DNA of 64,000 nucleotides from Pseudomonas putida. GTDB lineage: Bacteria; Pseudomonadota; Gammaproteobacteria; Pseudomonadales; Pseudomonadaceae. Below are positions 46,147 to 59,147 of this stretch, piece by piece. Made by a program: the position numbers and the translations under genes. The stretch is taken from NCBI GenBank assembly GCA_029953615.1, contig CP124529.1, positions 1,764,998 to 1,828,997 on the forward strand. Direction: 5' to 3'. Every line of letters begins with the position of its first letter. Position 1 is the stretch's first letter. The notes beneath the pieces were generated by a model, which did no database searches, was not told the DNA's origin, and was given only the letters and a program-made list of their open reading frames with translations.

Positions 46147-47211
46147 TCAGTTGACCTTGGCGGCCAGCTCACCTTTCAGGTAGCGCTGGTACATGCCTTC
46201 CAGGGAGATCGGCTTGATTTTGGAGGCATTGCCAGCGGTGCCGAAGGCTTCGTAACGGGCGATGCACACGTCACGCATGGCCTTGACGGTTTCACCGAAG
46301 AACTTGCGCGGGTCGAATTCGCTTGGGTTCTGCGCCATCAGGCGGCGCATGGCACCGGTGGAGGCCAGACGCAGGTCGGTGTCGATGTTGACCTTGCGCA
46401 CGCCGTGCTTGATGCCTTCGACGATTTCCTCGACCGGTACACCGTAGGTTTCCTTGATGTCGCCGCCGTACTGGTTGATGATCGCCAGCCACTCTTGCGG
46501 TACCGAGGACGAACCGTGCATCACCAGGTGGGTATTGGGGATGCGCTTGTGGATTTCCTTGATGCGGTCGATGGCCAGCACGTCACCGGTTGGTGGCTTG
46601 GTGAACTTGTAGGCACCGTGGCTGGTACCGATGGCGATCGCCAGGGCGTCGACCTGGGTCTTCTTGACGAAGTCGGCGGCCTCTTCCGGGTCGGTCAGCA
46701 TCTGGCTGTGGTCCAGCACGCCTTCTGCGCCGATACCGTCTTCTTCACCGGCCATGCCGGTTTCCAGCGAACCCAGGCAACCCAGCTCGCCTTCCACCGA
46801 AACGCCGCAGGCGTGCGCCATGGCAACGGTCTGCTGGGTAACGCGGACATTGTACTCGTAGTCGGTCGGGGTCTTGCCGTCTTCACCCAGCGAGCCGTCC
46901 ATCATGACCGAGCTGAAGCCCAGCTGAATCGAGCGCTGGCAAACGTCAGGGCTGGTGCCGTGGTCCTGGTGCATGCACACCGGGATATGCGGGAATTCTT
47001 CGATGGCCGCCAGGATCAGGTGACGCAGGAACGGAGCACCGGCGTATTTGCGGGCACCGGCCGAAGCCTGGACGATCACCGGGGAGTCGGTCTTGTCGGC
47101 CGCTTCCATGATGGCGCGCATCTGCTCGAGGTTGTTGACGTTGAAAGCTGGTACGCCGTAACCGAACTCGGCGGCGTGGTCCAGCATCTGGCGCATGCTA
47201 ATGAGTGCCAT
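46147..47211 (-). CDS. fba: Class II fructose-1,6-bisphosphate aldolase
   Basis: A 354-residue zinc aldolase, cleaving fructose-1,6-bisphosphate to two triose phosphates. [15 protein letters not shown] carries a zinc-binding His, [13 protein letters not shown] and the [13 protein letters not shown] loop hold further ligands, and [13 protein letters not shown] the phosphate site. The length fits the class II B-type enzymes of pseudomonads. The start is ATG 47211 ([17 protein letters not shown]). It is the last of the pgk-epd-tkt group and has its own terminator. Confidence 0.94.
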   Translation of the reverse strand: MALISMRQMLDHAAEFGYGVPAFNVNNLEQMRAIMEAADKTDSPVIVQASAGARKYAGAPFLRHLILAAIEEFPHIPVCMHQDHGTSPDVCQRSIQLGFSSVMMDGSLGEDGKTPTDYEYNVRVTQQTVAMAHACGVSVEGELGCLGSLETGMAGEEDGIGAEGVLDHSQMLTDPEEAADFVKKTQVDALAIAIGTSHGAYKFTKPPTGDVLAIDRIKEIHKRIPNTHLVMHGSSSVPQEWLAIINQYGGDIKETYGVPVEEIVEGIKHGVRKVNIDTDLRLASTGAMRRLMAQNPSEFDPRKFFGETVKAMRDVCIARYEAFGTAGNASKIKPISLEGMYQRYLKGELAAKVN

Positions 47212-47311
47212 TGTGTATCTCTCTCCCGACAAGCGTCGTTTGTTTCGTGCAAGCCTGCCGCAGGGGCGGTTGCTGTTCAAGTAGTGTGGGCCACCCTCGC
47301 GGCCCGGCCAG

Positions 47312-47641
47312 TCACGGTGCCTTGCAGCCCCGCCCAATCAGATCGTTGGTTGCCACCCAGTACACCAGGCCTTCTTCGCCCTTGGTGTGGAAGGCCAGCA
47401 TGCCATCGCTGTACAGCGCACCCGAGGCGCCCGGCTCGGCCTTGAGCCGGTAGACCTGGTCGCCGCCACCAAGGCGCACATCGACCTGGTCGCGTTGCGC
47501 ATCGGCGAAGCGCCACAGCACTTCCGCCTGGGTGTCACAGACCCAACGGGTCCAGTCGTCTGCCGGGGCGGGTTGCGCCGGTTGCAGCAGCGAGCATCCT
47601 GCCAGTGTCGCCAGGGCCGTCACGGCCAAAAGCGCTTTCAT
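47312..47641 (-). CDS. MliC-family lipoprotein (C-type lysozyme inhibitor-like)
   Basis: A 109-residue protein with a lipoprotein signal peptide ([16 protein letters not shown], lipid Cys16). The mature domain [20 protein letters not shown] and [20 protein letters not shown] fits the MliC/PliC fold, including the Ser-x-Gly-Met loop and Lys that block lysozyme's active site, and paired Cys residues. It would protect peptidoglycan in the outer membrane. It lies between fba and the small lipoprotein gene in the same direction. Confidence 0.82.
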   Translation of the reverse strand: MKALLAVTALATLAGCSLLQPAQPAPADDWTRWVCDTQAEVLWRFADAQRDQVDVRLGGGDQVYRLKAEPGASGALYSDGMLAFHTKGEEGLVYWVATNDLIGRGCKAP

Positions 47642-47656
47642 TCAGCTTCCTCGATT

Positions 47657-47757
47657 TGGGGCTGCTGTGCAGCCCTTCGCGGGCTTGCCCGCTCCACAGG
47701 TCAAGCGCTGTACCTGTGGGAGCGGGCAAGCCCGCGAAGGGCCGCACAGCGGGCCCT
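47657..47757. repeat. Inverted pair of REP elements
   Basis: GGGGCTGCTGTGCAGCCC precedes TTCGCGGGCTTGCCCGCTCC (one C fewer than usual) ACAGG, mirrored by CCTGTGGGAGCGGGCAAGCC CGCGAAGGGCC and a closing GGGCCCTA-type arm. Confidence 0.85.
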
Positions 47758-47800
47758 ACCTCAAGACCACAAATCAGCCTTCAGGTTGCCTGTTACCCGA

Positions 47801-48019
47801 TCAAGGGCAACCCGGCGCCTTGCGCTGGTGGTCTTCGTCGTACTTTTCCAGGCCTTCCGGGCCCACGCGCTTGCTGATCACCGGCACGGTCTCGGCCTGC
47901 CACTCGGACTGGTAGCAACCGCCCTTGGGCGGCTGCGCCGGGTCGGCATCCGAGGCCGGGCTGCCGGCGCATGCGCTCAGCAACCCCGCCAGCAGCATCA
48001 CAGGCAATTGCTTGACCAT
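47801..48019 (-). CDS. Small lipoprotein of unknown function
   Basis: A 72-residue protein from ATG 48019: MVKQLPVMLLAGLLSACAGS has a lipobox (LSAC). The mature part has two further Cys residues (GGCYQSEWQAET and APGC). No family recognised. It lies between pgk and the MliC-like gene and is probably in the same transcript. An ATG 11 codons earlier would overlap the pgk stop region but adds residues before the signal peptide. Confidence 0.7.
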   Translation of the reverse strand: MVKQLPVMLLAGLLSACAGSPASDADPAQPPKGGCYQSEWQAETVPVISKRVGPEGLEKYDEDHQRKAPGCP

Positions 48020-48051
48020 CAGGCCACTCCCTTTGCCAAGCGCCGACGTCA

Positions 48052-49215
48052 TCAGGCCTTGGCCCGCTCTTCCAGGATTGCCACGGCTGGCAGGACCTTG
48101 CCCTCGACGAACTCGAGGAAGGCGCCACCACCGGTAGAAATGTAGGAGATATCGGCGCCAACGCCATATTTGTCGATGGCAGCCAGGGTGTCACCGCCGC
48201 CGGCGATGGAGAACGCGGCGCTGTCGGCAATGGCCTTGGCCAGTACCTTGGTGCCGTTGCCGAACTGGTCGAACTCGAACACGCCGACCGGGCCGTTCCA
48301 CAGGATGGTTTTCGACGACTTCAGCAGCTCGGCGAAGTGGGCAGCGGTTTGCGGGCCGATGTCCAGGATCATGTCATCGGCAGCAACGTCGGCGATGGCC
48401 TTGACGGAGGCTTCGGCCGTTTCGGCGAATTGCTTGGCAACTACCACGTCGACCGGCAGCGGTACGCTGACCTTGGCGGCGATGGCCTTGGCGGTTTCGA
48501 CCAGGTCAGGCTCGTACAACGACTTGCCCACCGGGTGGCCGGCAGCCGCCAGGAAGGTGTTGGCGATGCCGCCACCGACGATCAGCTGGTCGCAGACCGA
48601 GCTCAGGCTGTTCAGCACGTCCAGCTTGGTAGAGACCTTGGAACCGGCAACGATGGCCGCCATCGGCTTGGCCGGGGCCTTCAGGGCCTTGCCCAGGGCG
48701 TCCAGCTCGGCAGCCAGCAGCGGGCCGGCAGCAGCGACCTTGGCGAACTTGGCCACACCATGTGTCGAACCTTCGGCACGGTGCGCAGTACCGAAAGCGT
48801 CCATGACGAACACGTCGCACAGCGCGGCGTATTTCTGCGCCAGTTCGTCGGCGTTCTTCTTCTCGCCCTTGTTGAAGCGCACGTTCTCGAACAGCACCAG
48901 GTCACCGGCCTTGACCTCGACACCGTCGAGGTAGTCGGCAACCAGCGGCACGTCGCGGCCCAGGGCCTTGCTCAGGTAGTCGGCGACCGGCTTGAGGCTG
49001 TTCTCGGCAGAGAATTCGCCTTCGGTCGGGCGGCCCAGGTGCGAGCAGACCATTACCGCTGCGCCCTTTTCCAGGGCCAGCTTGATGGTCGGCAGCGCTG
49101 CCAGGATACGCGCGTCGCTGGCTACCACACCGTCCTTCACAGGCACGTTGAGGTCTTCGCGGATCAGTACGCGCTGACCTTGCAGGTCGAGGTCGGTCAT
49201 CTTCAACACGGTCAT
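48052..49215 (-). CDS. pgk: Phosphoglycerate kinase
   Basis: A 387-residue enzyme transferring phosphate from 1,3-bisphosphoglycerate to ADP. It has the family signature [20 protein letters not shown], the substrate-binding [11 protein letters not shown] and the ATP-site [15 protein letters not shown] with [13 protein letters not shown]. The length is standard. It follows epd with a 12-bp gap and belongs to the tkt-epd-pgk-fba group. Confidence 0.96.
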   Translation of the reverse strand: MTVLKMTDLDLQGQRVLIREDLNVPVKDGVVASDARILAALPTIKLALEKGAAVMVCSHLGRPTEGEFSAENSLKPVADYLSKALGRDVPLVADYLDGVEVKAGDLVLFENVRFNKGEKKNADELAQKYAALCDVFVMDAFGTAHRAEGSTHGVAKFAKVAAAGPLLAAELDALGKALKAPAKPMAAIVAGSKVSTKLDVLNSLSSVCDQLIVGGGIANTFLAAAGHPVGKSLYEPDLVETAKAIAAKVSVPLPVDVVVAKQFAETAEASVKAIADVAADDMILDIGPQTAAHFAELLKSSKTILWNGPVGVFEFDQFGNGTKVLAKAIADSAAFSIAGGGDTLAAIDKYGVGADISYISTGGGAFLEFVEGKVLPAVAILEERAKA

Positions 49216-49227
49216 GAATGCAGTCCT

Positions 49228-50289
49228 TCAGGGCTGTTTGTTGCGGGTTGGGTGAACGACGTGCAGATAGTGTTCGGCAACGTCGAGCATACGGTTGGCA
49301 AACCCCCATTCGTTGTCGAACCAGGCCAGCAGGTTCACCAGCCGGGGGCCGGAAACACGGGTCTGGCTGGCATCGACGATCGCCGAATGCGGGTCATGGT
49401 TGAAATCACAACTGGCGTGAGGCAACTCGGTGTAGGCCAGCAAGCCTTTCAGCGGGCCTTCCAGCGCCGCCTCGCGCAGCACCCGGTTGACTTCGGCCGC
49501 ACTGGTATCGCGGGCGGTCTGCAAGGTGATGTCCAGGCACGAGACGTTGACGGTCGGTACGCGTACCGCTTTGGCCTGGATTCGCCCGGCAAGTTCCGGA
49601 AGCAGGCGCTCGATGCCACGGGCCAGACCAGTGGACACCGGGATCACCGACTGGAAGGCCGAACGCGTGCGGCGCAGGTCTTCATGGTGGTAGGCGTCGA
49701 TCACCGGCTGGTCGTTCATGGCCGAGTGGATGGTGGTGATCTGCACGTATTCGATGCCGAATGCCTGGTCCAGCACGCGCAGCAGCGGCACGCCGCAGTT
49801 GGTGGTGCACGAGGCGTTGGACACCAGGCGCTCGTTGCCGGTCAGGCAGGCCTGGTTGACGCCGTAGACAACCGTGGCATCGACGTCGGCCTCGCTGGCC
49901 ATCGGCTGCGAAAACAGCACCCGCGGCGCACCGGCGTCGAGGAAGCGCTGGCCATCGGCGCGGGTGTGGTAGGCGCCGGAGCACTCCAGCACCAGGTCGA
50001 TGTCCAGCGCGGCCCAGTCGATGCCTTCGGGGGTGGCACTGCGCATCACCTTCACGCAGTCGCCATTGATATGCAGACAGTCGCCGTCGACCTTCACCTC
50101 ACCGGGGAAACGCCCGTGGGTGGAGTCGAAGCGTGTCAGGTATTCCAGGCTGGCCTGGTCGGCCAGGTCGTTCAGCGCGACGATCTCGAAACCGGCCTTT
50201 GCCCCCCGCTCGAACAGCGCGCGCAGGACACAGCGGCCGATACGGCCATAACCGTTGAGTGCAACTTTGTAGGGACGCAGGTGGGGCAT
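49228..50289 (-). CDS. epd: D-erythrose-4-phosphate dehydrogenase (GapB-like)
   Basis: A 353-residue protein of the GAPDH superfamily. The NAD site is VALNGYGRIGRCVLRALFER, the catalytic Cys is in SNASCTTNCGVPLLR, and WFDNEWGFANRMLD is the C-terminal signature. Assignment to epd rather than gapA rests on position between tkt and pgk, as in other gamma-proteobacteria. It oxidises erythrose-4-phosphate toward pyridoxal phosphate synthesis. The start is ATG 50289. Confidence 0.88.
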   Translation of the reverse strand: MPHLRPYKVALNGYGRIGRCVLRALFERGAKAGFEIVALNDLADQASLEYLTRFDSTHGRFPGEVKVDGDCLHINGDCVKVMRSATPEGIDWAALDIDLVLECSGAYHTRADGQRFLDAGAPRVLFSQPMASEADVDATVVYGVNQACLTGNERLVSNASCTTNCGVPLLRVLDQAFGIEYVQITTIHSAMNDQPVIDAYHHEDLRRTRSAFQSVIPVSTGLARGIERLLPELAGRIQAKAVRVPTVNVSCLDITLQTARDTSAAEVNRVLREAALEGPLKGLLAYTELPHASCDFNHDPHSAIVDASQTRVSGPRLVNLLAWFDNEWGFANRMLDVAEHYLHVVHPTRNKQP

Positions 50290-50318
50290 AGGTAGCTCTT
50301 GAACTCCGGCAGTTGAAC

Positions 50319-50429
50319 GGGGCCGCTGCGCAGCCCATTCGCGGCACAAGGCCGCTCCTACAAGGGACGGCATACGCAGTACCCTGTAGGAGCGGCCTTG
50401 TGCCGCGAACGAGGGCCAAAGGCCCTCGC
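50319..50429. repeat. Inverted pair of a second REP type plus hairpin
   Basis: TTCGCGGCACAAGGCCGCTC CTACAAGGG is mirrored by CCCTGTAGGAGCGGCCTTGT GCCGCGAA. This differs from the CCCACAGG type used elsewhere in the window. A hairpin CGAGGGCCTTTGGCCCTCG (minus strand) at about 50409-50427 immediately follows tkt and may end its transcript. Confidence 0.85.
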
Positions 50430-50439
50430 CTTCCTTGTA

Positions 50440-52437
50440 TCAGTCTTCCAGCAGCTCTTCGGCAGTACCGAGGATGTTCTCCACGGTGAAGCCGAACTCT
50501 TCGAACAGTGCCGAGGCCGGCGCCGACTCACCGTAGGTGGTCATACCGATGACACGACCTTCCAGGCCGACGTACTTGTACCAGAAGTCAGCGTGAGCGG
50601 CTTCGATGGCGATGCGCGCACCCACTTCCAGCGGCAGCACGGACTGCTTGTAGGCAGCGTCCTGGGCGTCGAACACGCTGGTGCATGGCATGGAAACCAC
50701 ACGCACCTTGCGGCCTTGCTCGGTCAGCTTGCCATGCGCCTGTACAGCCAGGCCCAGTTCGGAACCGGTGGCGATCAGGATCAGCTCAGGCTCGCCGGCG
50801 CAGTCCTTGAGCACGTAGCCGCCGCGGCTGATATCGGCGATCTGCTGCGCGTCGCGCTCCTGGTGCTGCAGGTTCTGGCGCGAGAAGATCAGCGCCGAAG
50901 GCCCGTCCTTGCGCTCCAGGGCGTTTTTCCAGGACACGGCGGACTCCACCGCGTCGGCTGGGCGCCAGGTGTCCAGGTTCGGGGTGCTGCGCAGGCTGGT
51001 CAGTTGCTCGATCGGCTGGTGAGTCGGGCCATCTTCGCCCAGGCCGATGGAGTCGTGGGTGTAGACGTGGATCACGCGCTGCTTCATCAGCGCCGACATG
51101 CGCACCGCGTTGCGGGCGTATTCCATGAACATCAGGAAGGTCGCGCCGTAAGGCACCAGGCCGCCGTGCAGGGCAACGCCGTTCATGATGGCGGTCATGC
51201 CGAACTCGCGCACGCCGTAGAACACGTAGTTGCCGCTGGCGTCGCTGGCTTCGACACCCTTGCAGCCCTTCCACAGGGTCAGGTTGGAACCGGCCAGGTC
51301 AGCCGAACCACCGAGAAACTCCGGCAGCAGCGGGCCGAAGGCGTTCAGTGTGTTCTGGCTGGCCTTGCGACTGGCGATGGTTTCGCCCTTGGCAGCCACT
51401 TCGTTGATGTAGGCCTGGGCCTTCTCGCTGAAGTCGGCCGGCAGCTCGCCGCTGGCACGGCGCTTGAACTCGGCAGCCAGCTCGGGGTAGGCCTTGGCGT
51501 AGGCGTCGAAGCGCTGGTTCCAGTCGGCTTCGGCCTTGGCACCGGCAGCCTTGGCGTCCCACTCGGCGTAGATTTCGGCCGGGATTTCGAACGGGCCGTG
51601 GTTCCAGTTCAGAGCCTTGCGGGCCAGGGCGATTTCGTCGTTGCCCAGCGGTGCGCCGTGGCAGTCTTCCTTGCCCTGTTTGTTCGGCGAGCCGAAACCG
51701 ATGATGGTCTTGCAGCAGATCAGGGTCGGACGGTCGCTCTTGCGGGCGGTCTCGATGGCGGTCTTGATCTCGTCGGCGTCATGGCCGTCGACGTTGCGGA
51801 TCACCTGCCAGTTGTACGCTTCGAAACGTGCCGGAGTGTTGTCGGTGAACCAGCCGTGGACTTCGCCGTCGATGGAAATGCCGTTGTCGTCGTAGAAGGC
51901 GATCAGCTTGTTCAGGCCCAGGGTGCCGGCCAGCGAGGCGACTTCGTGGGAGATACCTTCCATCATGCAGCCGTCGCCGAGGAACACGTAGGTGTTGTGG
52001 TCGACGATGGTGTGGCCATCACGGTTGAACTGGGCAGCCAGCACTTTTTCGGCCAGGGCGAAGCCCACGGCGTTGGCGATACCCTGGCCGAGCGGGCCGG
52101 TGGTGGTCTCTACGCCTGGGGTGTAGCCGTATTCCGGGTGGCCCGGGGTGCGGCTGTGCAGCTGGCGGAAGCCTTTGATGTCGTCGATGGTGACGTCGTA
52201 GCCGGTCAGGTGCAGCAGCGAGTAGATCAGCATCGAACCGTGGCCGTTGGACAGCACGAAGCGGTCACGGTCGGCGAAACTCGGGTTGCTCGGGTTGTGC
52301 TTCAGATAGTCACGCCAAAGCACTTCGGCGATATCCGCCATGCCCATGGGGGCACCTGGGTGGCCGCTGTTGGCCTTTTGCACGGCATCCATGCTGAGGG
52401 CACGAATGGCGTTGGCACGTTCACGACGGCTGGGCAT
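50440..52437 (-). CDS. tktA: Transketolase
   Basis: A 665-residue thiamine-diphosphate enzyme of the pentose phosphate pathway. The N-terminal [20 protein letters not shown], the TPP/Mg motif [15 protein letters not shown] and the Pyr-domain signature [16 protein letters not shown] are all present. C-terminal domain from about residue 530. Strong AGGAGAT upstream of ATG 52437. It heads the minus-strand carbon metabolism group and is divergent from the ArsR-type gene. Confidence 0.96.
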   Translation of the reverse strand: MPSRRERANAIRALSMDAVQKANSGHPGAPMGMADIAEVLWRDYLKHNPSNPSFADRDRFVLSNGHGSMLIYSLLHLTGYDVTIDDIKGFRQLHSRTPGHPEYGYTPGVETTTGPLGQGIANAVGFALAEKVLAAQFNRDGHTIVDHNTYVFLGDGCMMEGISHEVASLAGTLGLNKLIAFYDDNGISIDGEVHGWFTDNTPARFEAYNWQVIRNVDGHDADEIKTAIETARKSDRPTLICCKTIIGFGSPNKQGKEDCHGAPLGNDEIALARKALNWNHGPFEIPAEIYAEWDAKAAGAKAEADWNQRFDAYAKAYPELAAEFKRRASGELPADFSEKAQAYINEVAAKGETIASRKASQNTLNAFGPLLPEFLGGSADLAGSNLTLWKGCKGVEASDASGNYVFYGVREFGMTAIMNGVALHGGLVPYGATFLMFMEYARNAVRMSALMKQRVIHVYTHDSIGLGEDGPTHQPIEQLTSLRSTPNLDTWRPADAVESAVSWKNALERKDGPSALIFSRQNLQHQERDAQQIADISRGGYVLKDCAGEPELILIATGSELGLAVQAHGKLTEQGRKVRVVSMPCTSVFDAQDAAYKQSVLPLEVGARIAIEAAHADFWYKYVGLEGRVIGMTTYGESAPASALFEEFGFTVENILGTAEELLED

Positions 52438-52603
52438 CGCTGATCTCCTGGGGGCTTGAATAGGTGGTGTCACGAAAAAAGGCGGGGCCATTTTCGCCCA
52501 CTGCGGGGGCCGGGGGCAATGACGTATGGTCGCAGTCGGGGGATTTTCCTCTTATTGGCATTGATTTCGGGTAAAAATCCGGGGCTAGCACTCCGCCCAT
52601 CCG

Positions 52604-52629
52604 CCAATATCAAAACTTTTTGATATTGG
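52604..52629. promoter_or_regulatory. Palindromic operator upstream of the ArsR-methyltransferase gene
   Basis: CCAATATCAAAA (52604-52615) and TTTTGATATTGG (52618-52629) are exact inverse complements with a 2-base centre. It lies 39 bp upstream of the ArsR-type start, in the divergent gap toward tktA. Symmetric AT-rich sites of this kind are typical of ArsR-family dimers. Binding by the adjacent regulator is inference. Confidence 0.75.
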
Positions 52630-52668
52630 CCTTGCGAGGGCAACGATGCATGTCTAGACTGCCGCCCC

Positions 52669-53661
52669 ATGAACCTCCGTGCGCAATCGATCCCCGAGCA
52701 ACGCGAAGCATTGGCCGCCCTGTGCAAAGCCAGTGGCGACGAGCTGCGCCTGAACGTGTTGCGCGCCTTGGCCAACGACTCGTTCGGCGTGCTGGAGCTG
52801 GCGCAGATCTTCGACGTGGGCCAGTCGGGCATGAGCCACCACCTGAAGGTGCTGGCCCAGGCCGAGCTGGTGGCGACCCGCCGCGAAGGCAATGCCATCT
52901 TCTACCGCCGTGCCCTGCCCGACAGCCTGCGCCTGGGCGGTCGGCTGCATGCGGCACTGCTCGAAGAGGTCGATGACCTGACCCTGCCGCCCGATGTGCA
53001 GGCGCGCATCGCCCAGGTACAGCAACGCCGCGCTGCCACCAGCCAGGACTTCTTCCTGCGCGTGGAAGAGAAGTTCCGCGCCCAGCAAGACCTGATCGCC
53101 GGCCTGCCGCAGTACCGCGAAAGCCTGCTGGCGCTGCTCGACAAACTGAATTTCGACCCGGCCGCCAGCGCCCTGGAGGTCGGCCCCGGCGACGGTGGCT
53201 TCCTCCCCGACCTGGCCCGGCGCTTCGCCCAGGTCACCGCGCTGGACAACAGCCCGACCATGCTCGAACTGGCGCGCCAGGTGTGCCAGCGCGAGGGGCT
53301 CGACAACGTGAACCTGCAGTTGGCCGATGCACTGGGTGCAACGGATGTGGCCGCCGACTGCGTTGTGCTGAACATGGTGCTGCACCATTTCAGCGACCCG
53401 GCCCTGGCCTTGCGCCAGCTGGCCAAACGGGTGAAGGCAGGCGGCAGCCTGCTGGTAACCGAACTGTGCAGCCATGACCAGGGGTGGGCGCGCGAAGCCT
53501 GCGGCGACCTGTGGCTTGGCTTCGAACAGGACGACCTGGCCCGTTGGGCCAACGCCGCCGGGCTGTCCCCCGGGGACAGCCTGTACGTGGGCTTGCGTAA
53601 CGGTTTCCAGATCCAGGTCCGCCATTTCCAGCGGACGGCTGGCGACATACACCATCGGTAA
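52669..53661 (+). CDS. ArsR-family regulator fused to a SAM-dependent methyltransferase domain
   Basis: A 330-residue protein. Residues about 10-95 are an ArsR winged helix (LNVLRALANDSFGVLELAQI, then MSHHLKVLAQAELVATRREG) without the usual metal-binding Cys pattern. From about 160 a class I methyltransferase domain follows: ALEVGPGDGGFLPDLARR at 168 on, then ADCVVLNMVLHHFSDP. It lies 18 bp before metK, so a SAM- or SAH-sensing role in methionine-cycle control is likely, with the C-terminal domain as sensor. The palindrome at 52604-52629 is its probable operator. Confidence 0.88.
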   Translation: MNLRAQSIPEQREALAALCKASGDELRLNVLRALANDSFGVLELAQIFDVGQSGMSHHLKVLAQAELVATRREGNAIFYRRALPDSLRLGGRLHAALLEEVDDLTLPPDVQARIAQVQQRRAATSQDFFLRVEEKFRAQQDLIAGLPQYRESLLALLDKLNFDPAASALEVGPGDGGFLPDLARRFAQVTALDNSPTMLELARQVCQREGLDNVNLQLADALGATDVAADCVVLNMVLHHFSDPALALRQLAKRVKAGGSLLVTELCSHDQGWAREACGDLWLGFEQDDLARWANAAGLSPGDSLYVGLRNGFQIQVRHFQRTAGDIHHR

Positions 53662-53679
53662 ATTTCAGGAACCTTCGAG

Positions 53680-56720
<3,041 letters not shown>

Positions 56721-56852
56721 ATTCTTACCAATTTGCCTGTAGAGAAATCCCGAGATTCAACCGGAAAACCCCAACAAGGGTTTCTAAATGGGCAAAACCA
56801 AGGCAGGATTTCCCCCAACTTTTGCTGCCCCGCCCCGTCAAGGAGGCTTTTC

Positions 56853-57245
56853 ATGAAACGTATTTCAACCCTTTTCCTGCTCGCGACACTAGGCCTGGCC
56901 GCTGGTGCCGTACAGGCGGCCCAGCCGGATGCCGGCCTGACCGGTTGCGCCGCCAAGCGCAGCGCCATCGAGAACCAGTTGAAGATTGCCCGAGACCACG
57001 GCAACAACGACCAGGCCGCAGGGCTCGAAGCGGCACTGCGAGGGGTCGAAAACTGCACCGATGCCGGGCTGCGCAAGGAACGTGAGCAGAAGGTGCTCGA
57101 AGCCCGTCACGAAGTGGCGCAGCGGGAAAAGGACTTGAAAAAAGCCGAGAAGAAAGGCGATTCGGAAAAGATCAACAAGCGCAAGGACAAGCTGGCCGAG
57201 TCACGCAAGGAACTGCAGGAAGCGGTGGACGATCTGGATCGCTGA
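56853..57245 (+). CDS. DUF1090 (YqjC-like) secreted coiled-coil protein
   Basis: A 130-residue protein. The signal peptide is MKRISTLFLLATLGLAAGAV with cleavage after QAA. The mature part has CAAKRSAIENQLKIARDHGN, two conserved Cys, and a long charged helix (EVAQREKDLKKAEKKGDSEK). This is the DUF1090 pattern, periplasmic, function unknown. AAGGAGG at 56840-56846 sets the start. Confidence 0.87.
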   Translation: MKRISTLFLLATLGLAAGAVQAAQPDAGLTGCAAKRSAIENQLKIARDHGNNDQAAGLEAALRGVENCTDAGLRKEREQKVLEARHEVAQREKDLKKAEKKGDSEKINKRKDKLAESRKELQEAVDDLDR

Positions 57246-57274
57246 CAGAGACTCGAATAAGGCGTTGCCTTTAC

Positions 57275-57370
57275 TGGCCTCATCGCCGGCAAGCCGGCTC
57301 CCACAGGTACTGCATTGCACTCAAGGGCAGCGTGATACCTGTGGGAGCTGGCTTGCCGGCGATGAGGCCG
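57275..57370. repeat. Inverted pair of REP elements between convergent genes
   Basis: TGGCCTCATCGCCGGCAAGC CGGCTCCCACAGGTA is mirrored by TACCTGTGGGAGCTGGCTTG CCGGCGATGAGGCC. Confidence 0.9.
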
Positions 57371-57380
57371 CAACAGGCCA

Positions 57381-57827
57381 TCAATGATTACGAAACTCGG
57401 TATGACAGGCCTTGCAAGCCGCTTCGACCTTGTCCATGGGCGCCTTCAACTGCGCAGCGTCCAGCGGCTGGCCGCGGGTGACATCGACCAGTTCGCCAGT
57501 GACGCCTTCCAGCTGCCGGGCCAGGTCATGAAAGCGCGCCTGACGCTCCCATACCTCGGCCCGTGCGCTACTGTCACCACCATCACGCGCCTGTGGAAAG
57601 TGCTGCCAGGGTTGGCGCGAAAGGTTGTCCAGCTTCAGCGCACCGTCGGCAAACTTCACCCCGTCGAACGGCAACCGCCCACGCAACATGCCGCCCAGGT
57701 CTTCGCTGGTCTTGAGCATGTCCTTGAAGATCACCTTGCGCTTGCCCAGCGGGGAGTTCGGGTCAACCCGGTCACAACCACCCAGGGCCACTGCTGCCAG
57801 CAGTACAACGGTCAATCGCTTCAACAT
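57381..57827 (-). CDS. Cytochrome c'-like lipoprotein
   Basis: A 148-residue protein from ATG 57827: MLKRLTVVLLAAVALGGCDR has a lipobox (LGGC). Helices rich in charged residues follow and the heme motif CKACH is nine residues from the end, ending in HTEFRNH, the layout of cytochrome c' (four-helix bundle, class II). Likely membrane-anchored in the periplasm, binding one heme; relatives bind NO or CO. An upstream GTG 3 codons earlier is possible. Confidence 0.85.
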   Translation of the reverse strand: MLKRLTVVLLAAVALGGCDRVDPNSPLGKRKVIFKDMLKTSEDLGGMLRGRLPFDGVKFADGALKLDNLSRQPWQHFPQARDGGDSSARAEVWERQARFHDLARQLEGVTGELVDVTRGQPLDAAQLKAPMDKVEAACKACHTEFRNH

Positions 57828-57946
57828 CACGGTCACTTCGGCCTAGGCAAATGGGCGGCCAGTATCGCCGCCCAAGGGCCAAAGACCAATAGCCACATAA
57901 AAAACAGGGGTGAATATTCATGTTCACCCATGACAGGAACGTACTC

Positions 57947-59098
57947 ATGAAATCTGCCCTGCGCCATCTGGCCTGGACACTCCCGGCGCTGGCCCTGCTG
58001 GCCGGCTGCAACGGTGGCGAAAGCGCCAAACCCGAGCCCCACGCCATCGCCACCTACGCCAATGCCACCTGGCAGGACCTGCCTGCCGTCAGCGACAGCG
58101 ACCTGGTGGCCGGCTTCCAGGCCTGGCGCAACGGCTGTGAAAAGCTCAAGCGCGATACCGTCTGGGCCAGCACCTGCGAAGCAGCCGCCAGCGTGCCCGA
58201 CAATGCCTTGCAGGTGCGCGCCTTCCTGCAACAGAACTTGCAGGTATACGGCCTGCGTTCGGCCGAAAACAATGCCAACGGCCTGATCACCGGTTACTAC
58301 GAACCGGTCTACCCCGGCAGCCTGAGCCAGTCGGCAACCAACCATGTGGCAGTTTACGGCGTACCCGAAGACATGATCGTGGTCGACCTGGCCAGCGTGT
58401 ACCCCGAACTCAAGGGCAAGCGCCTGCGCGGTCGCCTTGACGGCCGGGTGCTCAAGCCTTACGACACCGCCGAGGTGATCAACCGTGACGGCGTAAAGGC
58501 ACCGGTGCTGGCCTGGCTGACCGACCCGATGGACCTGCAGTTCCTGCAGATCCAGGGTTCCGGCCGGGTACAACTGGAAGATGGTCGCCAGCTGCGCCTG
58601 GGGTACGCCGACCAGAATGGTCACCCCTACCGGCCGATCGGGCGCTGGCTGGTGGATCAGGGCCAGTTGAAGAAGGAAGAAGTGAGCATGGGTGCTATCC
58701 ATGCCTGGGCCCAGGCCAACCCGCAGCGGGTACCTGAACTGCTCGCCAGCAACCCCAGCTATGTGTTCTTCAGCACCCGCCCGGACAGCAACGAAGGGCC
58801 GCGAGGTTCGCTGAACGTGCCGCTGACCGCTGGCTACAGCGTGGCCATCGACCGCAAGGTGATTCCGCTGGGCAGCCTGCTGTGGCTCTCCACCACACGC
58901 CCGGACGGTACGCCGGTAGTACGGCCAGTGGGGGCTCAGGATACCGGCGGGGCGATTACTGGCGAGGTGCGGGCCGACCTATTCTGGGGCACCGGCCCGG
59001 AGGCCGGGGAACTGGCCGGGAACATGAAGCAGCAGGGGCAGATCTGGATGCTGTGGCCCAAGGGCAAGCCGCTGCCTGAGGTGCCGAAAGTGCCTTGA
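57947..59098 (+). CDS. mltA: Membrane-bound lytic murein transglycosylase A
   Basis: A 383-residue outer-membrane lipoprotein (lipobox LLAGC near residue 20). MltA domain: ANGLITGYYEPVYPGSLSQS, LQFLQIQGSGRVQLEDG, then the 3D domain with the catalytic Asp in PVGAQDTGGAITGEVRADLF and FWGTGPEAG. It cleaves peptidoglycan with formation of 1,6-anhydromuramic acid. ATG at 57947 follows AGGAA. A start 9 codons earlier would spoil the signal peptide. Confidence 0.94.
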   Translation: MKSALRHLAWTLPALALLAGCNGGESAKPEPHAIATYANATWQDLPAVSDSDLVAGFQAWRNGCEKLKRDTVWASTCEAAASVPDNALQVRAFLQQNLQVYGLRSAENNANGLITGYYEPVYPGSLSQSATNHVAVYGVPEDMIVVDLASVYPELKGKRLRGRLDGRVLKPYDTAEVINRDGVKAPVLAWLTDPMDLQFLQIQGSGRVQLEDGRQLRLGYADQNGHPYRPIGRWLVDQGQLKKEEVSMGAIHAWAQANPQRVPELLASNPSYVFFSTRPDSNEGPRGSLNVPLTAGYSVAIDRKVIPLGSLLWLSTTRPDGTPVVRPVGAQDTGGAITGEVRADLFWGTGPEAGELAGNMKQQGQIWMLWPKGKPLPEVPKVP

Positions 59099-59109
59099 TC
59101 GGTGGTAGA

Positions 59110-59135
59110 TTCTTCGCGGGCTTGCCCGCGAAGAA
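59110..59135. repeat. Compact REP-derived palindrome
   Basis: TTCTTCGCGGGC and GCCCGCGAAGAA around a 2-base centre, without the CCCACAGG tail. It lies between convergent mltA and the MAPEG gene. Confidence 0.8.
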
Positions 59136-59147
59136 GGCAACGCGGTC

